A stretch of 64,000 bases of DNA from Streptomyces sp. ACA25 (GTDB taxonomy: Bacteria; Actinomycetota; Actinomycetes; Streptomycetales; Streptomycetaceae), in the NCBI RefSeq assembly GCF_028200735.1, contig NZ_JAQKPV010000002.1, positions 1 through 64,000 of the forward strand, read 5' to 3'. The position numbers and the translations under genes were made by a program. The notes beneath the pieces were generated by a model, which was not told where the DNA came from, made no database searches, and worked only from the letters and a program-made list of their open reading frames with translations. This document shows, piece by piece, positions 19,054-28,306 of the stretch; the stretch's first letter is position 1, and the number at the start of each line of letters is the position of its first letter.

Positions 19054-20244
19054 TCAGGCCGTCAGCGTGCGCTTCATCCGGATCGACTGGAGCAGGCCGA
19101 TCGCGATCCAGGAGACGAACATCGAGGTCCCCCCGTAGGACACGAAGGGCAGCGGGAGCCCGGCGACCGGCATGATGCCCAGGGCCATGCCGATGTTCTC
19201 GAAGGACTGGAAAGCGAACCAGGCGACGATTCCGGTGGCGATGATGGTGCCGTACAGCTCGCTGGCGCCCCGGGCGATGCGCAGGGCCCGCCACAGCACG
19301 ATGCCCAGCAGCAGGATGATTCCCCCGGCGCCCAGGAAGCCGAGCTCCTCCCCCGCCACGGTGAAGATGAAGTCGGTGTGCTGCTCGGGCACGAACTGCC
19401 CGGTCGTCTGGGTGCCCTGGAACAGGCCCTTGCCGTCCAGGCCGCCGGAGCCGATGGCTATTCGGGCCTGGTTGGTGTTGTAACCGACGCCCGAGGGGTC
19501 CAGCGCGGGGTTGGCGAACGCCGCGAACCGGTTGATCTGGTATTCGTCGAGGATGCCGAGGAGCCACACCAGCACGGCTCCCACCGCGCCGGCGAGGACC
19601 AGCCCGAGGGTCCAGGCGAGCCGGGCGCCGGAGGCCAGCAGGACCCCGAGGATGATGACCCCGAGGACCATGGCCATGCCCATGTCGTCGACCAGGACGA
19701 TCGCCAGGGGTATCGCGGCGAGCCCGAGCGACTGCAGCACGGTGCGGTGGTCGGGGTGCTCCCGGTCACCGGCGTCCACCTTGGCGGCGAGCACCATCGC
19801 CATGCTGAGGATGACGGCGACCTTGGCGAACTCCCCGGGCTGGAGGGTGTAGTCGCCGATCGAGATCCAGGCGCGCTGGCCGTTGATCTCGGTGCCCATG
19901 GGGGTGAAGACCAGCAGCATCAGCAGTACGGACAGGCCGTAGAACACCGGCACTGCGGTGCGCAGCCGGTGATGGCCCAGCCACATCACACCGACGGCGA
20001 GGGTCGCGCCGATCGCCAGGTTGAGGACCTGCCGGGTGACGAAGTACTGCGGGTCCCCGCCGGTGATGCCGGTGCGGTTGCGGGTCGCGGAGTAGACCAG
20101 GACGGTGCCCAGCAGGGACAGCGCCGACGCCGCCAGCACCAGGATCCAGTCCACCCGGCGGAACACCGAGCCGCGGGCGAGGAGCTTGCGCAGCCCGGAC
20201 TTCTCCGGGGACAGCCGGCCGATGGTGTAGGAGCGGGTACTCAT
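19054..20244 (-). CDS. rodA: RodA/FtsW-type SEDS peptidoglycan polymerase
   Basis: The product has 396 residues with about ten membrane helices. The SEDS landmarks GRLDGKGLFQGTQTTGQFVPEQHTDFIF (read in short segments: GLDGKGLFQGTQTTGQF and PEQHTDFIF) and GIMPVAGLPLPFVSYGG are present. SEDS proteins polymerise lipid II into glycan strands together with a class B PBP, which here is the gene immediately upstream (7-base gap). In Streptomyces the homologue next to mreBCD is called sfr and acts in the spore-wall synthesis complex. ATG at 20244 gives MSTRSYTIGRLSPEK. It is the last gene of the mre operon. Confidence 0.95.
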   Translation of the reverse strand: MSTRSYTIGRLSPEKSGLRKLLARGSVFRRVDWILVLAASALSLLGTVLVYSATRNRTGITGGDPQYFVTRQVLNLAIGATLAVGVMWLGHHRLRTAVPVFYGLSVLLMLLVFTPMGTEINGQRAWISIGDYTLQPGEFAKVAVILSMAMVLAAKVDAGDREHPDHRTVLQSLGLAAIPLAIVLVDDMGMAMVLGVIILGVLLASGARLAWTLGLVLAGAVGAVLVWLLGILDEYQINRFAAFANPALDPSGVGYNTNQARIAIGSGGLDGKGLFQGTQTTGQFVPEQHTDFIFTVAGEELGFLGAGGIILLLGIVLWRALRIARGASELYGTIIATGIVAWFAFQSFENIGMALGIMPVAGLPLPFVSYGGTSMFVSWIAIGLLQSIRMKRTLTA

Positions 20245-20251
20245 GCGGCCC

Positions 20252-22351
20252 TCACTCGTCCCGTTGCGCGACGATGGTGCCGTTCTCGTCGATCTCCGGA
20301 AGCCCTTCCTCGGGCTTGGGCAGCAGCGCGGCGTCCGGGTCGATGGTGCCGTCCTCCTGGACGCCGTAGAGGGCGTCGTACACGTTTCTTATCGCGGGGC
20401 CGGAGGCGCCTGAACCGGTACCGGCCTGCGAGATGGTCATGACGACGCTGAAGTCGTCGGAGTAGGTGGCGAGCCAGGAGGTCGTCTGCTTGTTCGCGAC
20501 CTCACCGGTGCCGGTCTTCGCGCGCAGCGGGATGTGGTCCTGCGGCCAGCCGACGAACCGCCACGAGGCGGTGCCCCGGGTGATGACGTCCCGCAGGGCG
20601 TTGTCGATCTTGCGGATCGTCTGCTCACTGGCGGGCAGCGTGCCGGCGGCCTCGGGCACGATCTCCTCGACGACGCTGCCGTCGGCGCCGATGACGGCTT
20701 TCCCTATGGCCGGCTGGAACAGCGTGCCGCCGTTGCCGAGCGCCGCGTAGATCGTGGCCATCTGGATCGGCGTGACCAGGACGTCCCCCTGGCCGATGGC
20801 GAAGTTGATGGCGTCACCGGCCCGCATCACGTAGCCGTCGACGCAGTTCTCCCGGGCGATCTGGTGGGCCAGGTCGTTGCTGTCGGACTCGGCCATCGAA
20901 CACCAGGTGTCCTTCATGCCGTCGTAGTAGTCCTGCTTCCACTTCCGGTCGGGGATCCGGCCGGCCACCTCGTTGGGGAGATCGATGCCGGTGGGGCTGC
21001 CCAGTCCGAAGTCGTGGGCCGCCCTGAACAGCCAGTCCCCGGGGTCCTCCTTGGGCTTGGTGCCGCCGTCCTTCAGCCACTCCTGGTGGGCCAGCGCGTA
21101 GAAGACGGTGTTGCAGGACACCTCCAGCGCCTGCGCGAGGCCGATCGGGCCGTAGCCGCGGCTCTCGAAGTTCCGGAAGGACTGTCCGCCGGCGCTGTAG
21201 GAGGACGAGCAGTTGTACCGGCCGTCGAAGTCGTACCCGGCGTTCACCGCGCCGGCGGAGGTGACCACCTTGAAGGTGGAACCGGGCGCGGACTGTCCCT
21301 GGATGGCGCGGTTGAGCAGCGGGTGGTTGGCGTCCTCGCCGGTGAGCCGCTCGTACTCGTCGCTGGCGATGCCGCCGATCCAGACGTTGGGGTCGTAGTC
21401 CGGGTAGGAGGCCATGGCGACCACCCGGCCGGTCTTCGTCTCCATGATGACCGCCGCGCCGGAGTCGGCCTCGTAGTTGCGGCCCGTGATGGAGTCGCGT
21501 TCGTTGCGGGCGTCCTCCATGGCCTGCGAGAGCTCCTTCTCCAGCAGTCCCTGGACCCGGGCGTCGATGCTGGTGACGACGTTCGCGCCGGCCCGTGCGG
21601 GCTCGCCCTCGGCTTCGCCGATGACCCGGCCGAGCTTGTCCACCTCGTACCGGGTGATGCCGGCGCTGCCCCGCAGGTGGCTGTCGTAGGTGCGCTCCAG
21701 TCCGGAGCGGCCGACCTGGTCGGAGCGCAGCAGGGGCGAGGGGGTGTCCTTGGCCTCCTCCACCTCCTCGTCGGTGACGGGAGAGAGATAGCCGAGCACC
21801 TGAGCGGTCTGCGCGTCGTACGGGGCGGGGTAGCGGCGCACGGCGGTCGGCTCGGCGCTGATGCCGGGAAAGTCCTCGGCCCGCTCACGGATCTGCAGGG
21901 CCTGCTGGGTGGTCGCCTCATCGGTGATCGGGATCGGCTGGTAGGGGGAGCCGTTCCAGCAGGGCTTCGGGGTGTCGGCGTTGCACAGCCGGACCCGGTG
22001 GGCGACCTCTTCCTCGTCCATGCCGAGGACTTCGGCGAGTTCGGCCAGCACCTGCTGTCCGCCGTCCCGCATGCGCATGAGGTCGGTGCGGTCCGCCGAG
22101 ACGACGAGCCGGGTCTCGTTGTCGGCCAGCGGCACCCCGCGGGCGTCCAGGACCGCGCCCCGCACGGCGGGCTGCACGACCTGCTGGACGTGGTTGCCCG
22201 CGGCCTCGGCGGCGAATTCGTCGCCCTGCCGGATCTGCAGGTACCACAGCCGCCCGCCCAGGGTCAGCAGCAGCGAGAAGACCAGTACCTGGAGGACGAT
22301 GAGCCGGATCGTGACCCGGGAGGTCCTTCCGGTTTCCGGAATGTTGGTCAC
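20252..22351 (-). CDS. mrdA: Class B penicillin-binding protein 2
   Basis: The product has 699 residues. One N-terminal membrane anchor (IRLIVLQVLVFSLLLTLGG) is followed by the PBP dimerisation domain and a transpeptidase domain with SAPGSTFKV (active-site Ser-x-x-Lys, about residue 350), SCN near 410 and KTGTGE near 620. It cross-links peptidoglycan in partnership with the SEDS protein downstream. GTG at 22351 is chosen because it follows an AGGGGGTGA site and overlaps the mreD stop by four bases (GTGA); the open frame continues upstream, but that part lies within mreD. Confidence 0.95.
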   Translation of the reverse strand: MTNIPETGRTSRVTIRLIVLQVLVFSLLLTLGGRLWYLQIRQGDEFAAEAAGNHVQQVVQPAVRGAVLDARGVPLADNETRLVVSADRTDLMRMRDGGQQVLAELAEVLGMDEEEVAHRVRLCNADTPKPCWNGSPYQPIPITDEATTQQALQIRERAEDFPGISAEPTAVRRYPAPYDAQTAQVLGYLSPVTDEEVEEAKDTPSPLLRSDQVGRSGLERTYDSHLRGSAGITRYEVDKLGRVIGEAEGEPARAGANVVTSIDARVQGLLEKELSQAMEDARNERDSITGRNYEADSGAAVIMETKTGRVVAMASYPDYDPNVWIGGIASDEYERLTGEDANHPLLNRAIQGQSAPGSTFKVVTSAGAVNAGYDFDGRYNCSSSYSAGGQSFRNFESRGYGPIGLAQALEVSCNTVFYALAHQEWLKDGGTKPKEDPGDWLFRAAHDFGLGSPTGIDLPNEVAGRIPDRKWKQDYYDGMKDTWCSMAESDSNDLAHQIARENCVDGYVMRAGDAINFAIGQGDVLVTPIQMATIYAALGNGGTLFQPAIGKAVIGADGSVVEEIVPEAAGTLPASEQTIRKIDNALRDVITRGTASWRFVGWPQDHIPLRAKTGTGEVANKQTTSWLATYSDDFSVVMTISQAGTGSGASGPAIRNVYDALYGVQEDGTIDPDAALLPKPEEGLPEIDENGTIVAQRDE

Positions 22352-23022
22352 AGGCGTTTCACCCCCTTGATGCGGCCGGCCCGGCTGCGGACCGTGCGGC
22401 TGAGCAGAGAGCCGCGGCGGTTCGCCGGGGCAAGACTCTTTCCGTATCCGGCGGCGCCCGCTCCGGACCATGCGGGACTGTCACCGCCGACCGAACCGGA
22501 GCCATCGGCGGCGAGCGGATCGGATTCCAGCCGGCGGGCCATCGTCATGATCAGCGGGACGGTGAAGGGAGCGAGCAGCAGGTCGTAGAGGGTGGCGGTG
22601 AGGACCAGTGTCAGCAGGCCGGACTGGTTGACCGCGGTGTCACCGACGAGGGTCCCCACGCCGGCGTACAGCAGCGTGGAGGAGACCGCGGCAGCGGCGA
22701 CGACAAGCATCGGGAGGGTGGCCGAACGGTGCTGTCCGGTCTCGGGCTTGGTCAGCCCGGCCACGTAGCCGACCAGGCACAGCACCAGGGCGTAGCGGCC
22801 GACGGCGTGGTCGGCCGGCGGGGCGAGGTCGGCGAGCAGGCCGGCTCCGAAGCCGACGAGTGCGCCGCCCACGTGTCCGTAGACGAGGGCGAGGCCGAGC
22901 ACGGTCAGGAGCAGCAGGTCGGGGACCGCGCCTGGCAGTTGCAGCCGGGCCAGCACGCTGACCTGCAGGACCAGCGCGACGACCACCAGGACGCCCGCGA
23001 GGAGGGTGCGATGGAGGCGCAT
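22348..23022 (-). CDS. mreD: Rod shape-determining membrane protein MreD
   Basis: The product has 224 residues with five or six hydrophobic helices in the first 170 residues, starting MRLHRTLLAGVLVVVALVLQ. A Gly/Ser-rich and then basic cytoplasmic tail (ending RAGRIKGVKRL) follows. MreD links MreC to the membrane elongation complex. It starts two bases after the mreC stop and overlaps the PBP2 start by four bases, so the three are translationally linked. Confidence 0.92.
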   Translation of the reverse strand: MRLHRTLLAGVLVVVALVLQVSVLARLQLPGAVPDLLLLTVLGLALVYGHVGGALVGFGAGLLADLAPPADHAVGRYALVLCLVGYVAGLTKPETGQHRSATLPMLVVAAAAVSSTLLYAGVGTLVGDTAVNQSGLLTLVLTATLYDLLLAPFTVPLIMTMARRLESDPLAADGSGSVGGDSPAWSGAGAAGYGKSLAPANRRGSLLSRTVRSRAGRIKGVKRL

Positions 23023-23024
23023 GG

Positions 23025-24071
23025 TCAGTCAGCTCCCGGTGCGGCGTCGGACTCGAAGCCCCAGTCGTCGTCGTATCCGTAGTCGTATCCGCCGTCGGCG
23101 TCGTAGCCGGCGTCCGGGCCGAGGTCGGTGTCCGGGCCGGAGTCCGCGTCGGCGTCCTCCTCGGCCTCGGTCTCGTCCTCCGGCTCGGCGGCCTTCTCCT
23201 GTTTGACGTCGGGTCTCTCCGGGAGCACGACGTCCCGGGGGTTCTCCCGGGGAGGCTCCACCACCACCCCGACGAGGTCGAGCCGGGAGAAGGAGACGTA
23301 GGGGCGGACGCGGACGGTGCGGGTGAGGTCTCCGGCGGCGGCCTCCACTCCGACGACCTCGCCGACCGGCACGCCGGGCACGAACGGCTTGTTGCCCTCG
23401 GAACCGAAGGTGACCAGCCGGTCGCCCGTCTTCACCTTGGCCTCGTGGTTGAGGAGCTGCACGTCGAGGGCGTCGGTGCCGCGGCCGGTGGCGAAGCCCA
23501 GCTCGTCTGTGCCCTCCATCCGGGTGCCCACGGTGAAGTTGGGGTCGTTGGCCAGCAGCACGGTCGCTGTGCGGGGGCCGACCGTGGTGACGCGGCCGAC
23601 CAGGCCGTCACCGTTGAGCACGGTCATGTCCCGGGCGAGGCCGTCCTCGCGGCCGGCGTCGATGGTGATGGTCCAGGAGAAGCCCTGGGTCGGCCCTATG
23701 GCGATGACCTGGGCTCCGACGACGCCGTACTGACCGGCGCCGGCGGTCTGCAGCAGGCTGTCCAGCTGTGCCATGCGCGAGTCGCGGTGGACGGAGTTGC
23801 CGAGTTGCTGCTGCAGCTCGGCGTTCTCCCGCTCCAGCTCGCTCACCCGGTCGTGGCGTTTGCCGGAGTCGCGGACGGCGCCGATGGCGTTTCCGATCGG
23901 GTCCACCGCTGACGCGACGCCGGACTCCACGGGTCCGAGGATGGTGGCGGCGACCTGCCGCGGGCCGTCGAGCGGCGACTTCTCGCCGCCGCGGATGTCC
24001 ATCGTGATGAGTGCGAATGCGATGGAGACCAGCAGTACGAGAAGCAGCCGGCTCTCTCGGGTGTCCCTCAC
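23025..24071 (-). CDS. mreC: Rod shape-determining protein MreC
   Basis: The product has 348 residues: one N-terminal membrane helix (LLLVLLVSIAFALI), a coiled coil at about 70-95 (VSELERENAELQQQLG), then the extracytoplasmic beta-barrel domain to about residue 280. The last 65 residues are an Asp/Glu/Tyr-rich tail with GYDYGYDDDWG, which I do not know as a standard MreC feature. MreC scaffolds the elongation/spore-wall machinery by contacting PBP2 and MreD. The start is GTG at 24071 with no good ribosome site, so initiation may be weak. Confidence 0.93.
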   Translation of the reverse strand: MRDTRESRLLLVLLVSIAFALITMDIRGGEKSPLDGPRQVAATILGPVESGVASAVDPIGNAIGAVRDSGKRHDRVSELERENAELQQQLGNSVHRDSRMAQLDSLLQTAGAGQYGVVGAQVIAIGPTQGFSWTITIDAGREDGLARDMTVLNGDGLVGRVTTVGPRTATVLLANDPNFTVGTRMEGTDELGFATGRGTDALDVQLLNHEAKVKTGDRLVTFGSEGNKPFVPGVPVGEVVGVEAAAGDLTRTVRVRPYVSFSRLDLVGVVVEPPRENPRDVVLPERPDVKQEKAAEPEDETEAEEDADADSGPDTDLGPDAGYDADGGYDYGYDDDWGFESDAAPGAD

Positions 24072-24164
24072 GTGCGGCGGCCGTGCCTTTCTGGATCGGT
24101 CCGGGTCTCAGCGGTGCTGACGACCGGCGGGTGGTTCGGTGTCCCTCGCACCGGTCGGCGGTGC

Positions 24165-24184
24165 TGCCGGTACCGCGGTACCGG
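24165..24184. terminator. 20-bp perfect palindrome between mreB and mreC
   Basis: GCCGGTACCGCGGTACCGGC reads the same on both strands. It lies in the 140-base mreB-mreC gap, 28 bases after the mreB stop. It may be a partial terminator or RNA-processing hairpin that lets mreB be made in excess over mreCD, or an operator for an internal mreC promoter. Confidence 0.6.
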
Positions 24185-24211
24185 CTGTGCCCGTCACGTA
24201 CGGTGCCGGCG

Positions 24212-25243
24212 TCAGCGCCGGGGCTGCGCGTCCAGGACCTGCTGCAGGGCGTCGAACTCCTCCACGCACTTCCCCGAGCCCAGGGCGACGGAGTCCAGCG
24301 GGTCCTCGGCGATGTGGATCGGCATGCCGGTCTCGTGGCGGAGCCGTTCGTCCAGACCGCGCAGCAGCGCGCCGCCTCCGGTGAGGACGATGCCGCGGTC
24401 CATGACGTCCCCGGACAGTTCCGGCGGGCACTTGTCGAGAGTGGTCTTCACCGCGTCGACAATGGAGTTGACCGGCTCCTCGATGGCCTTGCGGACTTCT
24501 GCGGCGGTGATGATCACGGTCTTGGGGAGCCCGCTGACCAGGTCACGGCCGCGGATCTCGGTGTGCTCGTCCTTCTCCAGGTCGAAGGCCGAACCGATGG
24601 TGATCTTGATGTTTTCGGCACTGCGCTCGCCGAGCAGCAGGCTGTACTCCTTCTTGACGTGCTGAATGATCGCGTTGTCGAGCTCGTCACCGGCGACCCG
24701 GATGGACTGCGCGGTGACGATGCCGCCGAGCGAGATGACCGCGACCTCGGTGGTGCCGCCGCCGATGTCGACGACCATGTTGCCGGTGGCCTCGTGCACC
24801 GGCAGCCCGGAGCCGATCGCGGCGGCCATCGGCTCCTCGATGATGTGCACTTGGCGCGCGCCGGCCTGGGTGGACGCCTCGATGACCGCGCGGCGCTCCA
24901 CTCCGGTGATACCGGACGGTACGCAGACGACGACCCGGGGGCGTGCGAGATAGCGGCGCTTGTGGATTTTGAGGATGAAGTAGCGGAGCATCCGCTCGGT
25001 GATCTCGAAATCGGCGATGACGCCGTCCTTGAGGGGGCGTACCGCGACGATGTTGCCGGGGGTGCGGCCGATCATCTTCTTCGCTTCGGCACCCACGGCG
25101 AGAATGCCGCCGGTGTTGGTGTTGATGGCGACGACCGAGGGCTCGTTGAGGACGATTCCGCGCCCTCTGACGTACACCAGCGTATTGGCCGTCCCGAGGT
25201 CGACTGCCATGTCTCGTCCCATGAAGGACATATTGTTCGCCAT
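24212..25243 (-). CDS. mreB: Actin-like cytoskeletal protein MreB
   Basis: The product has 343 residues, the usual Streptomyces MreB length. [19 protein letters not shown] holds the phosphate-1 loop, [13 protein letters not shown] the phosphate-2 loop, and [16 protein letters not shown] the adenosine motif. In Streptomyces, MreB acts mainly in spore-wall assembly rather than vegetative elongation. ATG at 25243 ([11 protein letters not shown]) is chosen; an ATG at 25231 is a possible alternative. It is the first gene of mreB-mreC-mreD-PBP2-rodA. Confidence 0.97.
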   Translation of the reverse strand: MANNMSFMGRDMAVDLGTANTLVYVRGRGIVLNEPSVVAINTNTGGILAVGAEAKKMIGRTPGNIVAVRPLKDGVIADFEITERMLRYFILKIHKRRYLARPRVVVCVPSGITGVERRAVIEASTQAGARQVHIIEEPMAAAIGSGLPVHEATGNMVVDIGGGTTEVAVISLGGIVTAQSIRVAGDELDNAIIQHVKKEYSLLLGERSAENIKITIGSAFDLEKDEHTEIRGRDLVSGLPKTVIITAAEVRKAIEEPVNSIVDAVKTTLDKCPPELSGDVMDRGIVLTGGGALLRGLDERLRHETGMPIHIAEDPLDSVALGSGKCVEEFDALQQVLDAQPRR

Positions 25244-25658
25244 AGGGATACGTCTGGCCTTCCAGCTGGAGCGATGTGTGCGGGAGGTCGGCAGGGGGCT
25301 GCGGAGAGCTGCGCCGCGGAACACGTTACTGACATCGTATCCACGGTCGGCCGAACGCGAAGTACGGGAGCGCTTCTCCGGACATTGTCAGGGGAACCCG
25401 CGCTCGCCCTCTGTTGTGGGACGTCGTGTTCGGGTGAAGGCTTCCCCTGACGGCCCGGACATACCCTGATGGAGTAGCGCATTCGGGAGACGTCCCGTTG
25501 ACGTGCCCCTGTGGGGTGACGGCCGGTCAGCTCGCGCCGGGAAGGCCCTTGGGGGGTGCGGCCCGCGTCAGCGGTCCCGGCGGCACTCCGTCGCACGCGG
25601 CGGTGCCGCCGGAGCGGGGCAGGAGCGGGCCGGCTGACCGGCGGCGGTGCCGGCCGGG
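25244..25658. promoter_or_regulatory. mreB upstream region, no gene seen
   Basis: These 415 bases lie between the mreB start and the ndk stop, both on the minus strand. The part nearest mreB should carry the promoter(s) of the mre operon; the far end should hold the ndk terminator, for which only an imperfect GC inverted repeat near 25633-25660 is visible. No open frame with a convincing start and ribosome site was found. Confidence 0.4.
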
Positions 25659-26075
25659 TCAGCGGCTCTGCGAGGGGAAAAAGATCTTGAGTTCCCGTTC
25701 CGCCGACTCCGGGGAGTCCGAAGCGTGAATGAGATTCTCGCGCACGATGGTGCCGAAGTCCCCCCGGATCGAGCCGGGCGCGGCGGCGATCGGGTCGGTC
25801 GGCCCGGCCAGTGTGCGCACGCCTTCGACGACCCGCTCGCCTTCCACCACCATGACCACGGAAGGTCCGGAGCTCATGAAGTCGAGCAGCGGGAGATGGA
25901 AGGCCTTGCCCTCGTGCTCCGCGTAATGCGTCTCCAGTGCCGTCCGGTCCAGCTCACGCATTTCCAGAGCGGTGATCCGCCAGCCGTCCTTGCTTTCGAT
26001 TCGTCGGATGATCTCACCGATGAGGCCGCGCCTGACCGCGTCCGGCTTGAGAAGAACAAGGGTGCGCTGGCTCAT
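25659..26075 (-). CDS. ndk: Nucleoside diphosphate kinase
   Basis: The product has 138 residues. MSQRTLVLLKPDAVRRGLIG is the canonical N-terminus, and NLIHASDSPESAERE carries the phosphorylated histidine (about residue 117). The enzyme transfers phosphate from ATP to other nucleoside diphosphates through a ping-pong phosphohistidine. ATG at 26075 is chosen; the extra five codons upstream are not conserved. It lies after folC-DUF4233 on the same strand, a common Streptomyces order. Confidence 0.97.
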   Translation of the reverse strand: MSQRTLVLLKPDAVRRGLIGEIIRRIESKDGWRITALEMRELDRTALETHYAEHEGKAFHLPLLDFMSSGPSVVMVVEGERVVEGVRTLAGPTDPIAAAPGSIRGDFGTIVRENLIHASDSPESAERELKIFFPSQSR

Positions 26076-26252
26076 GAGGCGGCTCCGCATACTCAGAGGT
26101 TCGGCAACACTGAACGGATGTCAGTGGCAGGGGTGCGCCGCACAATACCGGTACGGCACGGAGGAGTCGCATCCGGGCCTTCCGTGCCGGTCCGCACCGG
26201 CCGGGAAGGCGTGCGGGGCGTACGGGCAAGGGAAAGGTGTGGCCGCTCGGGC

Positions 26253-26591
26253 TCAGGAGGCGGCGTGCGCCGCGTGCCGGGCCTTGATCCGGTCCACCTC
26301 ACGGCCGTAGTGCACCGAGGCCCACCACAGGGCGGCGAAGCAGCCACCCAGGAAGAACATGATCGGCACGACGAAGCCGGCGGCGATCAGCCCGGCCTGC
26401 AGCACCCAGCCCAACTGGACTCCGCCGGGCCGGCCGACCATGCCGCACAGCAGCAGGGCGAGCGTCATGGCCACCCCGCAGACCGCCCAGAGGGTGCCCG
26501 TGGGTACCTCCGACAGCTGCATGGCAACCAGGCCGGCGAGGCCGATGACGAAGAACTCCCCGATCAGGGTGGAGGCGCAGAGAGTGCGCAT
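26253..26591 (-). CDS. DUF4233 small membrane protein
   Basis: The product has 112 residues with three or four membrane helices (for example FFVIGLAGLVAMQLSEV, LWAVCGVAMTLALLLCGMVG, GLIAAGFVVPIMFFLGGCFAALWW). It matches the DUF4233 family, usually encoded immediately after folC in actinobacteria. Its ATG overlaps the folC stop in TGATG, so it is translationally coupled to folC. Function is unknown. Confidence 0.82.
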   Translation of the reverse strand: MRTLCASTLIGEFFVIGLAGLVAMQLSEVPTGTLWAVCGVAMTLALLLCGMVGRPGGVQLGWVLQAGLIAAGFVVPIMFFLGGCFAALWWASVHYGREVDRIKARHAAHAAS

Positions 26592-28150
26592 CAGTGTTCC
26601 TTCCCCAGGAGCAGGCGGGCTTCTCCGACGGTGATCACCGAGCCGGTCACGAGCACGCCGGCTCCGGCGTACTCGTCGGACTCCTCGGCCAGGGTGACCG
26701 CCGCTTCCAGCGCGTCGTCGAGCCGCGGCTCGACCTGGACGCGGTCCTCGCCGAAGACCTCGACCGCCACCGCCGCGAGCGCGTCCACGTCCATCGAGCG
26801 GTGCGTGGAGTTCCGGGTGACCACGATCTCGGAGAACACCGGCTCGAAGGCTTCCAGCAGCCCTCTGACGTCCTTGTCGCGGCTCGGCCCGACCACGCCG
26901 ACGAGGCGGCTGAAGCTGAACGCCTCGGTGACGGCCGCAGCAGCGGCGCGGGCGCCCGCCGGGTTGTGGGCGGCGTCCAGCAGGACCGTCGGACTGGTCC
27001 GCAGGGTCTCCAGCCGGCCCGGGGAGGTCACAGCCGCGAAGGCCTCCCGGACGATGCCGGGGTCCAGCGTGCGCGTCTGGGTGGCGCCGATACCGAAGAA
27101 CGCCTCGACGGCCGCGAGCGCGACCGCGGCGTTGTGCGCCATGTGGGCGCCGTGCAGCGGCAGGAAGATGTCCGGGTACTCACCACCCAGGCCGCGCAGC
27201 GTCAGCAGCTGGCCGCCGACGGCGACCTCCCGGGCGGCCACCCCGAACTCCATGCCCTCCCGGGCGACCGTGGCGTCCTCCTCGACCGCCCGCTTCAGCA
27301 CGACGGAAGCGGCCTCGACGGGCTGCTGGGCGAGCACCACGACGCTGCCCGGCTTGATGATCCCCGACTTCTCGACCGCGATCTCCTCAGGAGTGCTGCC
27401 CAGCCGGTCGGTGTGGTCCAGGGCGATCGGCGTGATCACGGCGACGCTCGCGTCGATGACGTTGGTGCAGTCCCACTCACCGCCCATACCGACCTCGACG
27501 ACCCCGACGTCCACGGGGGCGTCGGAGAAGGCGGCGTACGCCATCGCCGTCAGCACCTCGAAGAAGGACAGCCGGTGCTCCTGCCGCTCGTCGACCAGGG
27601 TCACGTACGGCTGGATGTCCCGGTAGGTCTCGACGAACCGCTCGGGTGCGATGGGTGCCCGGTCCAGGCTGATCCGCTCGGTGATGGACTGCACATGCGG
27701 GCTGCTGTACCGGCCGGTGCGAAGCTCGAAGGCGCCCAGCAGGGACTCGATCATGCGCGCGGTACTGGTCTTGCCGTTGGTGCCGGTGATGTGCACGGAG
27801 GGGAAGGCACGCTGCGGATCGCCGAGCACCTCCATCAGGGCCTGGATGCGTACCAGCGAGGGGTCCAGCTTGGTCTCGGGCCAGCGGGCGGCCAGCTCGG
27901 CCTCCACCTCACGCAGCGCCCGGTCGGTCTCGGGGTCAGCCGGCCGGCCCGGCGTGTCGTCACCGGACGGGGGGCCTGCCTGGGCCCGCAGCGTACGGCT
28001 GCCCGCCTCGATGACGGCAAGGTCCGGGTCGCGTTCCGTCTCGGCTCCGACGATCTCCTCGAAGGGGTCACCGGATGCGCCGGACTCGCCGGACGTGTCG
28101 TGGTTGCCGGGCTCGGGTGCGTCTGCGTCATAAGGGGGGCGATCGCTCAC
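26591..28150 (-). CDS. folC: Folylpolyglutamate/dihydrofolate synthase
   Basis: The product has 519 residues. HITGTNGKTSTARMIES is the Mur-ligase-type P-loop, GVVEVGMGGEWDCTNV and TPIALDHTDRLG are conserved blocks, and LLDAAHNPAGAR marks the C-terminal domain. The enzyme adds glutamate to dihydropteroate and to reduced folates. About 90 acidic N-terminal residues precede the conserved region, longer than the classical enzyme but seen in actinomycetes. GTG at 28150 (MSDRPPYDADAPEP) is chosen for the GGGG site a few bases upstream. Confidence 0.95.
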   Translation of the reverse strand: MSDRPPYDADAPEPGNHDTSGESGASGDPFEEIVGAETERDPDLAVIEAGSRTLRAQAGPPSGDDTPGRPADPETDRALREVEAELAARWPETKLDPSLVRIQALMEVLGDPQRAFPSVHITGTNGKTSTARMIESLLGAFELRTGRYSSPHVQSITERISLDRAPIAPERFVETYRDIQPYVTLVDERQEHRLSFFEVLTAMAYAAFSDAPVDVGVVEVGMGGEWDCTNVIDASVAVITPIALDHTDRLGSTPEEIAVEKSGIIKPGSVVVLAQQPVEAASVVLKRAVEEDATVAREGMEFGVAAREVAVGGQLLTLRGLGGEYPDIFLPLHGAHMAHNAAVALAAVEAFFGIGATQTRTLDPGIVREAFAAVTSPGRLETLRTSPTVLLDAAHNPAGARAAAAAVTEAFSFSRLVGVVGPSRDKDVRGLLEAFEPVFSEIVVTRNSTHRSMDVDALAAVAVEVFGEDRVQVEPRLDDALEAAVTLAEESDEYAGAGVLVTGSVITVGEARLLLGKEH

Positions 28151-28251
28151 GGACCCCAGTCTACGGAGCGGGGGCCGCGGCCTCGGACCGGGAGCACCCG
28201 GCACCCGGGAGCGCGCGGCCCGGCGGGGCGAGGCGGCCGGCAGGGCGGGGA

Positions 28252-28296
28252 GGCACGAGCCCGCACCGGGGGGGTGCCCCCGCTTCGGCTCGTGCC
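28252..28296 (-). terminator. Hairpin after valS
   Basis: GGCACGAGCC and GGCTCGTGCC (10 bp) enclose a loop that itself contains facing G and C runs (GGGGGGG / CCCCC). It begins 11 bases beyond the valS stop, ahead of folC. Confidence 0.65.
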
Positions 28297-28306
28297 GCCC
28301 GTGCCC

